Shown: positions 1 to 9,351 of the stretch, one piece after another | How positions within the stretch are numbered: the first letter of the stretch is position 1 | How the letters are laid out: every line of letters starts with the position of its first letter | Source: Pedobacter sp. BS3 | GTDB lineage: Bacteria > Bacteroidota > Bacteroidia > Sphingobacteriales > Sphingobacteriaceae | Direction of reading: 5' to 3' | Assembly (NCBI RefSeq): GCF_008274585.1 | Contig: NZ_VTRT01000004.1 | Span: 1 to 64,000, forward strand | DNA: 64,000 bases | Made by a program: the position numbers and the translations under genes | The notes under the pieces: generated by a model | Database searches by the model: none | What the model was told of the DNA's origin: nothing | Seen by the model: the letters and a program-made list of their open reading frames with translations, nothing else

Positions 1-58
1 TTAAGCCCGCCAGAGCCGATGGTACTGCCGTAACAGGTGGGAGAGTAGGTCGGTGCCA
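1..58 (+). rRNA. rrf: 5S ribosomal RNA, 3' end only
   Basis: The first ~58 bases match the conserved 3' half of bacterial 5S rRNA: the GCCGATGGTACTGCC segment, then a GGGAGAGTAGGTCGGTGCC-type 3' strand. The 5' part lies outside the window. A strong hairpin with a T run follows within 15 bases, as expected at the end of an rRNA operon. The exact 3' end is uncertain by a few bases. Confidence 0.9.
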
Positions 59-70
59 CCCCTTTTTTTG

Positions 71-104
71 AACGCCTTACAGCTAACCCTGTGAGGCGTT
101 TTTG
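71..104 (+). terminator. Intrinsic terminator of the rRNA operon
   Basis: A 12-bp stem (AACGCCTTACAG pairing with CTGTGAGGCGTT, one G-T pair) with a six-base loop is followed by a T run. It lies directly behind the 5S rRNA end. Confidence 0.9.
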
Positions 105-152
105 TTTGGTAAAAACGCTTTACCAAAAATCAGTTAAATAATGTTAATCACT

Positions 153-182
153 TTTGCGCTTTAACATATTTGTGTATCTTTC
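153..182 (+). promoter_or_regulatory. Putative Bacteroidota promoter of the subtilase gene
   Basis: TTTG at 153-156 lies 18 bases before TATCTTTC at 175-182, a 7/8 match to the TAnnTTTG -7 box. This predicts a leader of about 50 bases before the ATG at 238. The leader contains a small hairpin (CCTGAT/ATCAGG, 191-209). Called by pattern only. Confidence 0.45.
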
Positions 183-237
183 AATATTTTCCTGATAAAA
201 GAAATCAGGTTGTTAATAATACATTAAAACTATCATA

Positions 238-1851
238 ATGATACTATACAGGCGTTTACTGCTTCTTTTTTTACTAATATATAGTCCTTTTATAAGCCGT
301 TCACAAAGTAATGACTCGCCAAAACCAAACTGGCAGAATCTTGATCTTTCTCAGGATGGTGTTTTTGGTATCAGCACGGAAAAAGCCTATGAAACCTTGT
401 TAAAAGGTAAGAAAAGTAAAACGGTGATCGTTGCCGTAATAGATGGCGGTGTGGATGTAAATCACGAAGATTTAAAGAATATGATCTGGGTTAATCCGAA
501 AGAGGTTGCAAACGATGGTAAGGATAACGATAAGAATGGATATATAGATGATATTCATGGCTGGAACTTTATTGGTTCTGCTAAAGGCGATGTTCATTAT
601 GACAACCTGGAAATGACCCGCCTGGTTCGGAAGCTACAGCCTAAGTATGCCAGTGTGCTCAACTCAACTCCTCTTACTCCGGAAGAACGGAAAGAATTCG
701 GTGAATACAAAAAGATAGTTACCGAATACATGGATAAGCTACAGAACGCACAGTTGGGCGAGGCCAATATTTCTGCTTTAAAAAAGTATAGCGATGAAAT
801 TAAAGCTAAGATCGGTAAAGATGAGCCAACACTGGCAGATTTTGAGGCTTATACGCCGGCGAATGATCTGCAATCAAAAGCATTAAAAGTAATCAAGTCA
901 TCTTTAAAGAAAGACCCGAGCTATAAGAAATTCGAGGAAGATCTGAATGATGCCTACAAATATTACACTGCAGAGGTAAATTATCATCTCAACATGGATT
1001 TTGATCCGCGGGATGCCGTGGGAGATAATTACGATGATAAGCTGGAACGCTATTACGGTAATAACGATGTAAAAGGCCCCGATGCCATGCATGGTACACA
1101 TGTGGCCGGAATTATTGGCGCCGTACGCACCAACAACATCGGGATAAAAGGCGTTGCAGATAATGTGAAAATTATGTGCGTACGCACTGTTCCGGATGGT
1201 GACGAGCGGGATAAGGATGTTGCCAATGCCATTCGTTATGCTGTAGATAACGGGGCAAAAGTGATCAACATGAGTTTCGGTAAGTCCTATTCTCCCGATA
1301 AGGCCGTGGTTGATTCGGCGGTGAAGTATGCCGTATCGAAAGACGTGTTATTAGTGCATGCGGCGGGTAATGACACAAAAAATACCGATAAGGAATCTAA
1401 CTATCCTAACCGTAACTACCTGGATACGGCCGGTGTGGTGAAGGGAACAGTAAATGATTGGATCGAAGTAGGCGCCAGTAGCTGGAAGAATGATGACAGC
1501 TTAGTTGCCGGATTTTCTAACTATGGGAAACGGGCGGTAGACGTTTTTGCACCCGGTGTAAAAATTAACTCTACTATTCCCGATTCAAAATATAAAGAAC
1601 TGGAAGGAACCAGCATGGCCTCGCCGGTAGTAGCCGGATTAGCAGCGCTCATTCGGTCGTATTATCCAAAGCTCAGCGCAGCACAGGTTAAAGATATTAT
1701 CTTGAAATCGGTAGTGAAAGTTGATCATAAGGTTAAGGTTTCTATAGATGGTAGCAATCAGCGGGTAAACTTCTCTGATCTGTGTACTTCCGGCGGAATT
1801 GTTAATGCCTATAATGCCTTATTGCTGGCATCAAAAACCAAACCGGAGTAA
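238..1851 (+). CDS. Secreted S8 family serine peptidase (subtilase)
   Basis: This is an exported subtilisin-fold protease of 537 residues. A signal peptide covers about residues 1-24. The catalytic triad is visible: Asp69 in VIDGGVD, His285 in HGTHVAG and Ser459 in GTSMASP. The spacing between Asp and His is about 215 residues, whereas classical subtilisins have 30-40. The extra segment (about residues 115-275) is charged and predicted helical. There is no obvious T9SS sorting domain at the C-terminus, so the product is probably periplasmic or released by another route. It is transcribed alone behind the rRNA operon and converges on the phosphoesterase operon. The substrate is unknown. Confidence 0.92.
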   Translation: MILYRRLLLLFLLIYSPFISRSQSNDSPKPNWQNLDLSQDGVFGISTEKAYETLLKGKKSKTVIVAVIDGGVDVNHEDLKNMIWVNPKEVANDGKDNDKNGYIDDIHGWNFIGSAKGDVHYDNLEMTRLVRKLQPKYASVLNSTPLTPEERKEFGEYKKIVTEYMDKLQNAQLGEANISALKKYSDEIKAKIGKDEPTLADFEAYTPANDLQSKALKVIKSSLKKDPSYKKFEEDLNDAYKYYTAEVNYHLNMDFDPRDAVGDNYDDKLERYYGNNDVKGPDAMHGTHVAGIIGAVRTNNIGIKGVADNVKIMCVRTVPDGDERDKDVANAIRYAVDNGAKVINMSFGKSYSPDKAVVDSAVKYAVSKDVLLVHAAGNDTKNTDKESNYPNRNYLDTAGVVKGTVNDWIEVGASSWKNDDSLVAGFSNYGKRAVDVFAPGVKINSTIPDSKYKELEGTSMASPVVAGLAALIRSYYPKLSAAQVKDIILKSVVKVDHKVKVSIDGSNQRVNFSDLCTSGGIVNAYNALLLASKTKPE

Positions 1852-1914
1852 GTTCCTTTAGGTTCGGATGATAAATCCGCAGTTATACCATCCCAATTAT
1901 AAAATCCGGATGAG

Positions 1915-2070
1915 CAGTGTGTCAAAATTTTGGCGTCATTTCGACGATGAATGAGAAGACCACGAAGTAGCTACGAAGTAAATCTGCTGCAGAAGTGCAT
2001 TTGAATGAGATTTCTCACCGCTCCGCCAACTGCGGATCCGTTTCGAAATGAAGGCTTTTGGGACAGCCCC
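1915..2070. repeat. REP/MITE-like inverted-repeat element, copy 1
   Basis: The outer arms are imperfect inverted repeats (CAGTGTGTCAAAA on the left, CTTTTGGGACAGCCCC on the right). Inside them, GTCATTTCGA at 1935 pairs with TCGAAATGAA at 2043. The outer arms resemble the better-preserved 19-bp arms of the element at 43865-44005. It lies between two convergent genes and has no coding capacity. A small hairpin (CGGAT-GATAA-ATCCG, 1865-1879) precedes it. Confidence 0.55.
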
Positions 2071-2099
2071 TTTTATCGTTTTAATGTATCCTCCGGGTT

Positions 2100-5000
2100 T
2101 TAAAACCAGATGCCGGCTTTCACATTGATATATTTGCCTTCATTTGAGATACCATAAGATCCGGAGAGAATAAATAATTTGTACAGGTTTAGCCAGAGGC
2201 CAGGGCCATATCCCGAATGCCATTTGGCAGATTCGGGTACATCGCTGTAAACTCTTCCCGAATCAAAAAAGCCGAATATGCCGATGTTGCCGCTTAACAG
2301 GTAATTCCTGAAATCTGTTACCGGAAAACGCAGTTCGGCATTCTCATATAAATAGCTCCGGCCAGAGAACCGGTAATTGCGGTATCCCCTGAGGTTGGTA
2401 TTTCCGCCAAGTGCATTTGCCTGAAAGAATTTATAATTGCCAATATTGCCGGTACCGCCTAAACGAAGCGCTGCCGTTACCGGGAATTGAAAGTTTGGTG
2501 TAAAATAAAAGGATACAGCGCTTTTTAGCTGCAGGAAATGATTGTTGCTATGGCCTAATCCATGAAAATAGTTCACTTCATTGAGCCATTTTACGCCTGA
2601 GCCCGGAAACTGTGGATTATCCGTTACATCTAAAATAGCGTAATAACGACCAGTTAAGTATCGATGAGCGGATCCAACATCAGCTTTGTCGGGGAAAGTT
2701 TGAGCATTAACAAATCTGTTTGGCGTATTGATGATGTTAATATAATCAAATCCCGGCCCTATGCCCATACTAAAGGCTTTATTGAACCGGTATTGAATAT
2801 AAGGCGATATACTGAAATTTTTGGAGCGTACCCGGTAAAATAGATTGGGATCGCCGGGATTAGCCGTAGAATTTCCCTCGCCGTAATAGTTAAACACATT
2901 TTTAGGCCCGTTTAAATGCGCATTGATAACCAGATCGGTATTCTGGCCAAAGAGGGAATAGAATAGACTACTACCTTCTATCACATAAGATGCATTTTTC
3001 AGGGAGATCAATCCTTTCAGCTTATGGATTGCAACATAGGGTTTATCCCTGAAACCATATTTTTTATAATTGTAGCCCAGGCCAAGTATCAGGCCGTCAT
3101 CCTGGTTTAAATCGGCATCAGGAAGAATTGATGTCGCGTTGTACGAAAACGGATTAGTGGAATACTCAATAATATTCCGGTTGCTGGTTTTTACAATGCG
3201 GGTATCTGCTGTTTTCTGCAACGCCAGGTCTGCCGATTTTGAGGTGTAGACCATCATCCTGTTTTTATTTTCGGAAGTGATGATCTTACTCTTACCATCG
3301 CCGTCAACAATACGCACCTTAACGGGATGTGTATCAGAATACCCCTTAATAATAATGCTGTCTTTTCCTTTAAGCGGATAAATGTTCAATTGTGCGGTTT
3401 GCCGGTTTAGGAATGTCCGGTTATAAATTTCCCGGTCAACGTTTCTGTGCTTATCGATTTTATTTACGGTTAACTGCGTGGTACTGTCAGACCGGGTAAT
3501 TGTAAATAATTCATTTTTGTCCGTACCGGCAACAGTAACCTCGCGGGCTAAAATGTTATAATATATTTCCGCTACTTTATCCAACCCGTTCCGGCGTGAT
3601 TTCAGTTTCGTGATCAGTTCTTCGCCGGATAACCGGAATGCTTCTGCGGGCATTTTATGAACAGCATTACTGATCACTTCATCGGTGAGTTTGGTTTGCA
3701 TATCCCGGCTGATACGCTGCCAGTCTTCAAGTGATAATTTGTTCAGAAAGTTGCGGTCGAGGTTTCGGGCGGCAATGGACAGCTTAGCAGGATCTTTGAT
3801 CTCCGTTTCAAACGATTGCAGATCCGGAACAACATGGCTCATTAATCCGGGTAAAATGCCATCGTACTTTGCAAATGCCTGGTCTCTGTCGCGGGGTATC
3901 GGACGGTATATTGAACCTTTCTCCTTTTTAAATTCGGCCCAACGCCACTGATCTTCGTGCCGGTCCCAATCGCCAATCAGCATATCAAATAACCGGCATC
4001 GTAAAAACATTTCCTGGTCAACCTCGTCATCATTGTCATCCTGAAGCTTTTCGTACAGTTTGGGTGTTCCGATAGCGTTTTTGGCATTGCCGAATGAGTT
4101 GAAATCGGAAACATCTTCGTCCGGGCGGGCTTCGATATAGCCCAATTTACCCCCAACCTGTTGTATATAAGGACCCAGCAAAGGACTGTAAGGCATGTAT
4201 ACCAGCTTGGGTTCCGCATAGTAAATGCCGATTGCTTTTGCCATGTCGGGGATAATAAGCGCTCCATACGGGTGGGCTGACGATATCTGGTCTTGCATCA
4301 GGTCATCGGCAAATGTTTTACGTAAGCCCTCTGGTAAAAGCTGGGCCGGGTCTTTTTCAATCGAGCGGAACTGGTAAACATTGCCATCTTTTCCCTGCAA
4401 TTGTAAAGAAGTGGTTTGATGGCCGCCGCCCATTTTAATGGGAGTAAGTCCACCGGCATAAGTGCTTAAATCGAGGTAAGGTACATTCACCGGAGCCGCC
4501 CAAACATCACGATAGTGCTTGCCGAGCCAGCGTTGTTTGGCTTTGCCGGCTTTATATTCCTTGCCGGGCGCTAAAATTTTGGAACTGTCTGCATAGTTGA
4601 TGCTTTTTTCCTGTGCTATAGCCGTGGCTTTTTGTGGCGGTATGGCATACAGCGGAGCCCGGAATACCAGCTTGCCATCAGCGCCATCGCCAACAGGCTG
4701 CCAGAACTCTACCCAGCATTCGCCATTGTCGTAATAATTTAACCGTGAAAATCCTTTGGTGCCATAAGCGAATAAAGCGCCGTTGCCGTGAACTACATTG
4801 TTTGATTTGCTGCCGGCGCCACTAACAATATGGTTAATGGAACCGTAACGGTTTAGCTGTAAGGCATGCTCGTGGCCAGCCGCTATAACTATGCTTTTTT
4901 CGTCCTGCAAAGCGGCCAGTAATCCGCGTTTTAACTGCTGGTATTTTTTATTGGAAATATCCTGCCGTGAAACGCCATATTGACGCAGGAGCGGATAGAC

Positions 5001-5831
5001 GGAGCCTATTACAGGTAATGGAATATACAGGTTATCGCGAACCAGCGTTAAGGGAAATATCCAGTCTTTAACACTGAAATGTCCGCCGTGTATGCCGTTG
5101 CTGAACAAAGGGTGATGTTCCGCAAGCAGGATGTTTTTGCCTTTATTGCGTCGTACAATATCTTTTACCTGGTTAATAATGTCAATTGGCGTGGTTGCTG
5201 TGCAGTCTGTAGGTTTCTGTTGCTTGCTTAGCCACCATTCGCTGTCAAGAATAATGACTACAAGGTTATCATTTACCGCTAATTCTACCGGGCCGGGACA
5301 TCCGTTGAGCGGAAGAAAAACGTTTGGCTTATTGTTAAGGTAATTGGTGATAAATTCCTGCTCCCGAAGTACCGCTTCAAGACCTCCCGCCCGGCTTTCA
5401 TTCCAGTCATGGTTGCCCGGAATAAAAATAACCTGTCCGCCGAAATTTTTCACAGCGTCCATTTGAGCTACAATGCGACGTTCTTTCTCTTTACGGTCGG
5501 GCGCATTGGGTTCGGGCATGCCGGTTTCGTAAATGTTATCGCCCAAAAACAGTACTAAATTTTTATTCGCTGATTTTGCCTCCTGGCTTACCGAATCGCT
5601 ATAGCTAAGCTGATGCTGCAATAACTTTAATGTTGGCTCTTGTCTGCCTGCATCCGGATTACCGGCATCGCCGATAAGGAAAACAGAATATTTCAGATGA
5701 AGACTATCCGGGGGAACGGCCTGCTGCTGCCAGTGTTTATGGTTTTTATCATAATAGGGCTTCCGGCTGGCACAGGCACAGCATAGGCTGAGAAAAATGA
5801 TAACGATACAGCGGAGGGTATTACTACTCAT
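2100..5831 (-). CDS. Metallophosphoesterase / kinase-like / outer-membrane barrel fusion lipoprotein
   Basis: This 1243-residue protein has three parts. Residues ~1-22 form a lipoprotein-type signal with a Cys-rich lipobox (SLCCAC). Residues ~45-370 carry the calcineurin-like phosphoesterase motifs in order: GDAG, GDNIY, GNHDWN, EHHPLF and GHEH. Residues ~440-800 contain VYQFRSIEKDP, then GDWDRHEDQW and PRDRDQAF, which resemble the catalytic and metal-binding loops of atypical kinases such as the HipA, FAM20 and CotH groups; that likeness is my reading. From ~880 to the terminal Phe, repeated aromatic strands look like a BamA/surface-antigen barrel. Its start overlaps the upstream gene by 8 bases, so the two are probably translationally coupled. 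A phosphate-processing role at the outer membrane is inferred. Confidence 0.85.
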   Translation of the reverse strand: MSSNTLRCIVIIFLSLCCACASRKPYYDKNHKHWQQQAVPPDSLHLKYSVFLIGDAGNPDAGRQEPTLKLLQHQLSYSDSVSQEAKSANKNLVLFLGDNIYETGMPEPNAPDRKEKERRIVAQMDAVKNFGGQVIFIPGNHDWNESRAGGLEAVLREQEFITNYLNNKPNVFLPLNGCPGPVELAVNDNLVVIILDSEWWLSKQQKPTDCTATTPIDIINQVKDIVRRNKGKNILLAEHHPLFSNGIHGGHFSVKDWIFPLTLVRDNLYIPLPVIGSVYPLLRQYGVSRQDISNKKYQQLKRGLLAALQDEKSIVIAAGHEHALQLNRYGSINHIVSGAGSKSNNVVHGNGALFAYGTKGFSRLNYYDNGECWVEFWQPVGDGADGKLVFRAPLYAIPPQKATAIAQEKSINYADSSKILAPGKEYKAGKAKQRWLGKHYRDVWAAPVNVPYLDLSTYAGGLTPIKMGGGHQTTSLQLQGKDGNVYQFRSIEKDPAQLLPEGLRKTFADDLMQDQISSAHPYGALIIPDMAKAIGIYYAEPKLVYMPYSPLLGPYIQQVGGKLGYIEARPDEDVSDFNSFGNAKNAIGTPKLYEKLQDDNDDEVDQEMFLRCRLFDMLIGDWDRHEDQWRWAEFKKEKGSIYRPIPRDRDQAFAKYDGILPGLMSHVVPDLQSFETEIKDPAKLSIAARNLDRNFLNKLSLEDWQRISRDMQTKLTDEVISNAVHKMPAEAFRLSGEELITKLKSRRNGLDKVAEIYYNILAREVTVAGTDKNELFTITRSDSTTQLTVNKIDKHRNVDREIYNRTFLNRQTAQLNIYPLKGKDSIIIKGYSDTHPVKVRIVDGDGKSKIITSENKNRMMVYTSKSADLALQKTADTRIVKTSNRNIIEYSTNPFSYNATSILPDADLNQDDGLILGLGYNYKKYGFRDKPYVAIHKLKGLISLKNASYVIEGSSLFYSLFGQNTDLVINAHLNGPKNVFNYYGEGNSTANPGDPNLFYRVRSKNFSISPYIQYRFNKAFSMGIGPGFDYINIINTPNRFVNAQTFPDKADVGSAHRYLTGRYYAILDVTDNPQFPGSGVKWLNEVNYFHGLGHSNNHFLQLKSAVSFYFTPNFQFPVTAALRLGGTGNIGNYKFFQANALGGNTNLRGYRNYRFSGRSYLYENAELRFPVTDFRNYLLSGNIGIFGFFDSGRVYSDVPESAKWHSGYGPGLWLNLYKLFILSGSYGISNEGKYINVKAGIWF

Positions 5832-6747
5832 AGGCTATTTCAATAATATTTGCCGGATGCTTGTTGCCTTCATTAGAAATAAATAATCTTCCGTCTGAAG
5901 TAAACGCAATTCCTTCGGGCTGGCTAAATTCTTTGCCTGACAGTTTTATAATCTGATTGATGGTTCCATCGGGTTTCATTACTGCAATAATATTGTTAAT
6001 GGAAGACAATATGAAAAGCTGCTGGGTCTCAGGATGTACTGCCAGCGCTGATGTACGGAAAATCTTGTTCATATTTTCATTGCCCAGGGCCTTCAGGAAT
6101 TTTTTAGAAGCCTCTTCCAAACCGTCGCCTTTAAAAAAGGCGGCAATTTTATCCAGATCGATAGTATGTATCGGCGTAGTATTAACCTGATGCTGGGGCA
6201 GGCTGATCTCATAAACATCTTTTAATTCTTTCTTACCGGCAACCAGTCCCTTATCTTTCGGAGCAATTAACAGCCGGTTGCTGGCTCTATCGTATGTAAG
6301 TCCTTCAATATTGTTTTCATCGTTAAACGGAGTTTTAACCTCGGTGATCTCACTGTTGAACTTGCGAAAATCTTTAATCTGGTACAGCTTGCCATTGCTT
6401 TTTACCACGTAAATATCGTTGCCAACTACCGTCAAATCTTCATAATCGCCATCATTGGCAAAGGTTTTGGTGCCTGTAATTTTTTTGTCTTTGAGGTTAT
6501 AGAAGTAAATTATTCCGTTTTCGTCCTCAACCGCGGCAATAGTAATACTGTCAATGAACGCGATGCCTGATATCTCTTTTAGCTCGGCAGGCATTTCATA
6601 AAGCTGTAAAATACGGGCTTCTTTTACAGCGCTGTTGCTTTTGCCGGCGAATATATCCTGTTTGGTATCCTTGTTTTTAGATTTGCTGCGAACGCAGGCC
6701 CAACTGAGCAATATTGCCATCAGCAAAAAAGTAAAGAGTCTGTTCAT
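5824..6747 (-). CDS. SdiA-regulated family lipoprotein (YjiK-like beta-propeller)
   Basis: The product is 307 residues with a lipoprotein signal ending in LSWAC. The body shows propeller-like repeats typical of the SdiA-regulated family: KEISGIAFIDS, DYEDLTVVGNDIYVV, NNIEGLTYD and QPEGIAFTSDGRLFISNE, the last being an NHL-like strand. No catalytic residues can be assigned. Its stop codon lies inside the start region of the phosphoesterase fusion gene, an 8-base overlap that suggests co-translation and a shared function at the envelope. Members of this family resemble phytase-type propellers, so a phosphoester ligand is possible but only inferred. Confidence 0.82.
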   Translation of the reverse strand: MNRLFTFLLMAILLSWACVRSKSKNKDTKQDIFAGKSNSAVKEARILQLYEMPAELKEISGIAFIDSITIAAVEDENGIIYFYNLKDKKITGTKTFANDGDYEDLTVVGNDIYVVKSNGKLYQIKDFRKFNSEITEVKTPFNDENNIEGLTYDRASNRLLIAPKDKGLVAGKKELKDVYEISLPQHQVNTTPIHTIDLDKIAAFFKGDGLEEASKKFLKALGNENMNKIFRTSALAVHPETQQLFILSSINNIIAVMKPDGTINQIIKLSGKEFSQPEGIAFTSDGRLFISNEGNKHPANIIEIAYE

Positions 6748-6850
6748 AATACCTAAGTGTAACAGCTATAACCAAGTTATTATTTATTGGTTTGATATAT
6801 CAGCCTGATTTCTGAAAATAGTTGCCGTTGGGATATTTAACAAAAGCAAT

Positions 6851-6894
6851 ACCCTTATGATAAACTGATTGTCATATCAGGACATCATAAGGGT
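6851..6894 (-). terminator. Long hairpin downstream of the S9 peptidase gene
   Basis: ACCCTTATGAT (6851-6861) pairs perfectly with ATCATAAGGGT (6884-6894). An inner CTGAT/ATCAG stem extends the structure. On the minus strand it is followed by a T-rich stretch, which fits termination of the gene ending at 6943. Confidence 0.55.
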
Positions 6895-6942
6895 AATAAT
6901 ATCAGAATTTAACAGGCCGAATGAAACGATTACCGGATAAGC

Positions 6943-9351
6943 CTATTTGGCATTTTTAACATACTTCTCCAGCCATTCATTTTGTTCCCAGAGCATGTGC
7001 AGCAGGTTTTCTTTGCCACGGTAGCTGTGAGCTTCGTATGGTAGAAAAACAAAACGGACAATACCGCCATTTCCTTTTATGGCATTAAATAAACGTTCGC
7101 TGTTAATAGGGAATGTACCCGGATTATCGTCAGCATCACCATGGATTAAAAGGAGGGGCGTTTTTATTTTATCAGCATAGCTGAATGGACTCATTTCATA
7201 ATAGAGTTGGGGAGCTTCCCAATAGGTACGGTCTTCGTTCTGGAACCCAAACGGTGTTAATGTACGGTTGTAGGCGCCGCTTCTTGCTATTCCGGCTTTA
7301 AACAGGCTGGTGTGGGCCAGTAAGTTGGCGGTCATAAATGCGCCATAGCTGTGTCCGCCAATGGCCATTCGGTTTTTATCGCCAACGCCAAGCTCTGATA
7401 GTTTGTTAATGGCCGCTTCGGCATTTAACCGCAGCTGTTCAACAAAGGTATCGTTGGGTTTTTTGTTATCTTTTGCCACAATAGGCATTTCAGCATTATC
7501 CAGAACGGCATATCCCTGGGTTACCCAGAAAATGGGTGAGGCCCAGCTGATGGTGGTAAACCGGTATTTTGAGCCTCTGACCTGTGCCGCATCAGCCGCC
7601 GAATGAAATTCTCGGGGATAGGCCCATATCAGCGTGGGAAGGGGGCCATCTTTTTCTTTGGAATAACCTTTGGGCAAATACAGGTTCCCGGTCAGGTCAA
7701 CGCTATCGGTACGTTTGTATGAGATCTTTTGCCTGGTAACGCCTGCCAGTTGTGGATAAGGATTAGCAAAATCTGTTATAGGTTTGCCGGCTGCTCTTGA
7801 GCTTAAAGCCTTGATATAATAGTTGGGTACTTCGGTTTGCGATTCCTTCCTGGTAAGCAATACCAGTTTTTTAGGATCGATCACCTCGCTTACATACTCG
7901 TAATATCCTTCGGCACAACGCCACAGGATAGTATTTTTTTTAGTTTTTAAGTCAAACTTTGCCAGAAACGGAAGATCTCCCTTGGGCGAGGCGCCTGTAG
8001 TATTGTTCATTAGCAGCTTAGTATTGTTGTCGAGTGTTAAAATGACGTATCTGCCAAATTGATTTTTGGTTTTTACAGGCTCTCCCGGATCATGATAAGC
8101 ATCGGTGGTGTTACCTTCATAAAGTGTTTCGAGTTTGCCTGTTGAAGGATTATAGCGGCTAACGGTATACGTTTGTTTGCTTTGCAGTCCTTCTTCAACC
8201 AACGCAAGCGAGGCATTACCCCATTGAGTTCCACGGTAGCGGGTTGTAGTTTTAAATAGCTCTTTGGGTGGGCCTGTAAATGGGGCGGATAAAGCATAAA
8301 CCACATCATGGAACGGAACTTTTTGTTTTATCAGCCCGCTGTCTAAAGGCTGGCACCAGGTAATTGTTGCCGGTTCGTCATCACGCCAGTCGAAGCTGCG
8401 GGGTATATTCTGAACATTATCATATCCCGATGGTTTGCTTTCTGCAGAAGGAAGACGGGCCAGTGTTTTAACCGTCTTGCCGTTTATATCGGCTATGCTT
8501 ACCACCGATGAGAACCCGTAAGCGGTAACCAGGTATGAAAATGGTTTTTGAAGGGTGCGTATAAGCAAATAATTTTTATCCGGCGATAAGGTTACCGAAG
8601 AATACATAGCCGGATCGCCAATTTTTGTCTCGATGCCATTTTTGTTTTGCACCAGTTGCGATGTAGCGTAAAATTCAAATAACTGCTCGTCGTAAGGGTT
8701 TTTGATCAGATCCTGGTACGTTCTGCTCGGAGCGGCCTTGCCCAGGTTTTGCTGGATAGCAGGGCCTTGGGGTACCGGCGGCCTTGCCGGAGCTTCCGAA
8801 GCATCTTTTATCACGGTTCTGTATATCAGCGTGTTATCGTCTATCCACGAAATGCCGCTGCTTAAAACTATGTTTAGCGGTTGTTTATTTATCCGCGTGG
8901 CGGTATGGGCAGCCACATCAATAATATACAGGTCAACCCTGTTCCGGCTTGTATTGATAAAAGCTATTTTAGTTTCAGACGGGCTCCAGCTAATATTTCC
9001 TGCATACAGGGGCGAGGGAAGCCCGGTTACCTGGAATACGTTATTGCTTTTTATGTTTTTTAGCGAAAAGTTATTGATAAAGGTTTGCCGGCTGGGAGCA
9101 AAATTGCCGGGATTGATACGCAGGCCGGCAATCCGGTATTCGGGCCGGGCCAGTTCTTCAACCGAAGGATAAGAATTACGCTCACACAGCAACAGCCATT
9201 CGGCCTTGCTGCCCACGCTGATCGAGGGGGTGGGCGGTGCAAGTAACAGATCGGCAATAACCTTTGGAGGCATTTGATAATTAACTGCATCCTGGGCAAA
9301 TAAGCAGCTAAAAAAAAGCAGGAGAAATGTTGATAATATTGTTTTTTTCAT
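6943..9351 (-). CDS. Secreted S9 family peptidase (glutamyl endopeptidase-like prolyl oligopeptidase fold)
   Basis: This is an 802-residue exported serine peptidase. It has a signal peptide (~1-19), an N-terminal propeller-like region (~60-540) and a C-terminal alpha/beta-hydrolase domain. The nucleophile is Ser668 in GGHSYGA. The acid is probably Asp741 in HGDADDNPGTF and the base His775 in EAHSYRG. The HGDADDNPGTF stretch and the sequence around the nucleophile resemble the S9 branch related to plant glutamyl endopeptidase, so cleavage after Glu is possible but inferred. It is transcribed alone on the minus strand, with a hairpin downstream and a 453-base non-coding region upstream. Confidence 0.92.
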   Translation of the reverse strand: MKKTILSTFLLLFFSCLFAQDAVNYQMPPKVIADLLLAPPTPSISVGSKAEWLLLCERNSYPSVEELARPEYRIAGLRINPGNFAPSRQTFINNFSLKNIKSNNVFQVTGLPSPLYAGNISWSPSETKIAFINTSRNRVDLYIIDVAAHTATRINKQPLNIVLSSGISWIDDNTLIYRTVIKDASEAPARPPVPQGPAIQQNLGKAAPSRTYQDLIKNPYDEQLFEFYATSQLVQNKNGIETKIGDPAMYSSVTLSPDKNYLLIRTLQKPFSYLVTAYGFSSVVSIADINGKTVKTLARLPSAESKPSGYDNVQNIPRSFDWRDDEPATITWCQPLDSGLIKQKVPFHDVVYALSAPFTGPPKELFKTTTRYRGTQWGNASLALVEEGLQSKQTYTVSRYNPSTGKLETLYEGNTTDAYHDPGEPVKTKNQFGRYVILTLDNNTKLLMNNTTGASPKGDLPFLAKFDLKTKKNTILWRCAEGYYEYVSEVIDPKKLVLLTRKESQTEVPNYYIKALSSRAAGKPITDFANPYPQLAGVTRQKISYKRTDSVDLTGNLYLPKGYSKEKDGPLPTLIWAYPREFHSAADAAQVRGSKYRFTTISWASPIFWVTQGYAVLDNAEMPIVAKDNKKPNDTFVEQLRLNAEAAINKLSELGVGDKNRMAIGGHSYGAFMTANLLAHTSLFKAGIARSGAYNRTLTPFGFQNEDRTYWEAPQLYYEMSPFSYADKIKTPLLLIHGDADDNPGTFPINSERLFNAIKGNGGIVRFVFLPYEAHSYRGKENLLHMLWEQNEWLEKYVKNAK

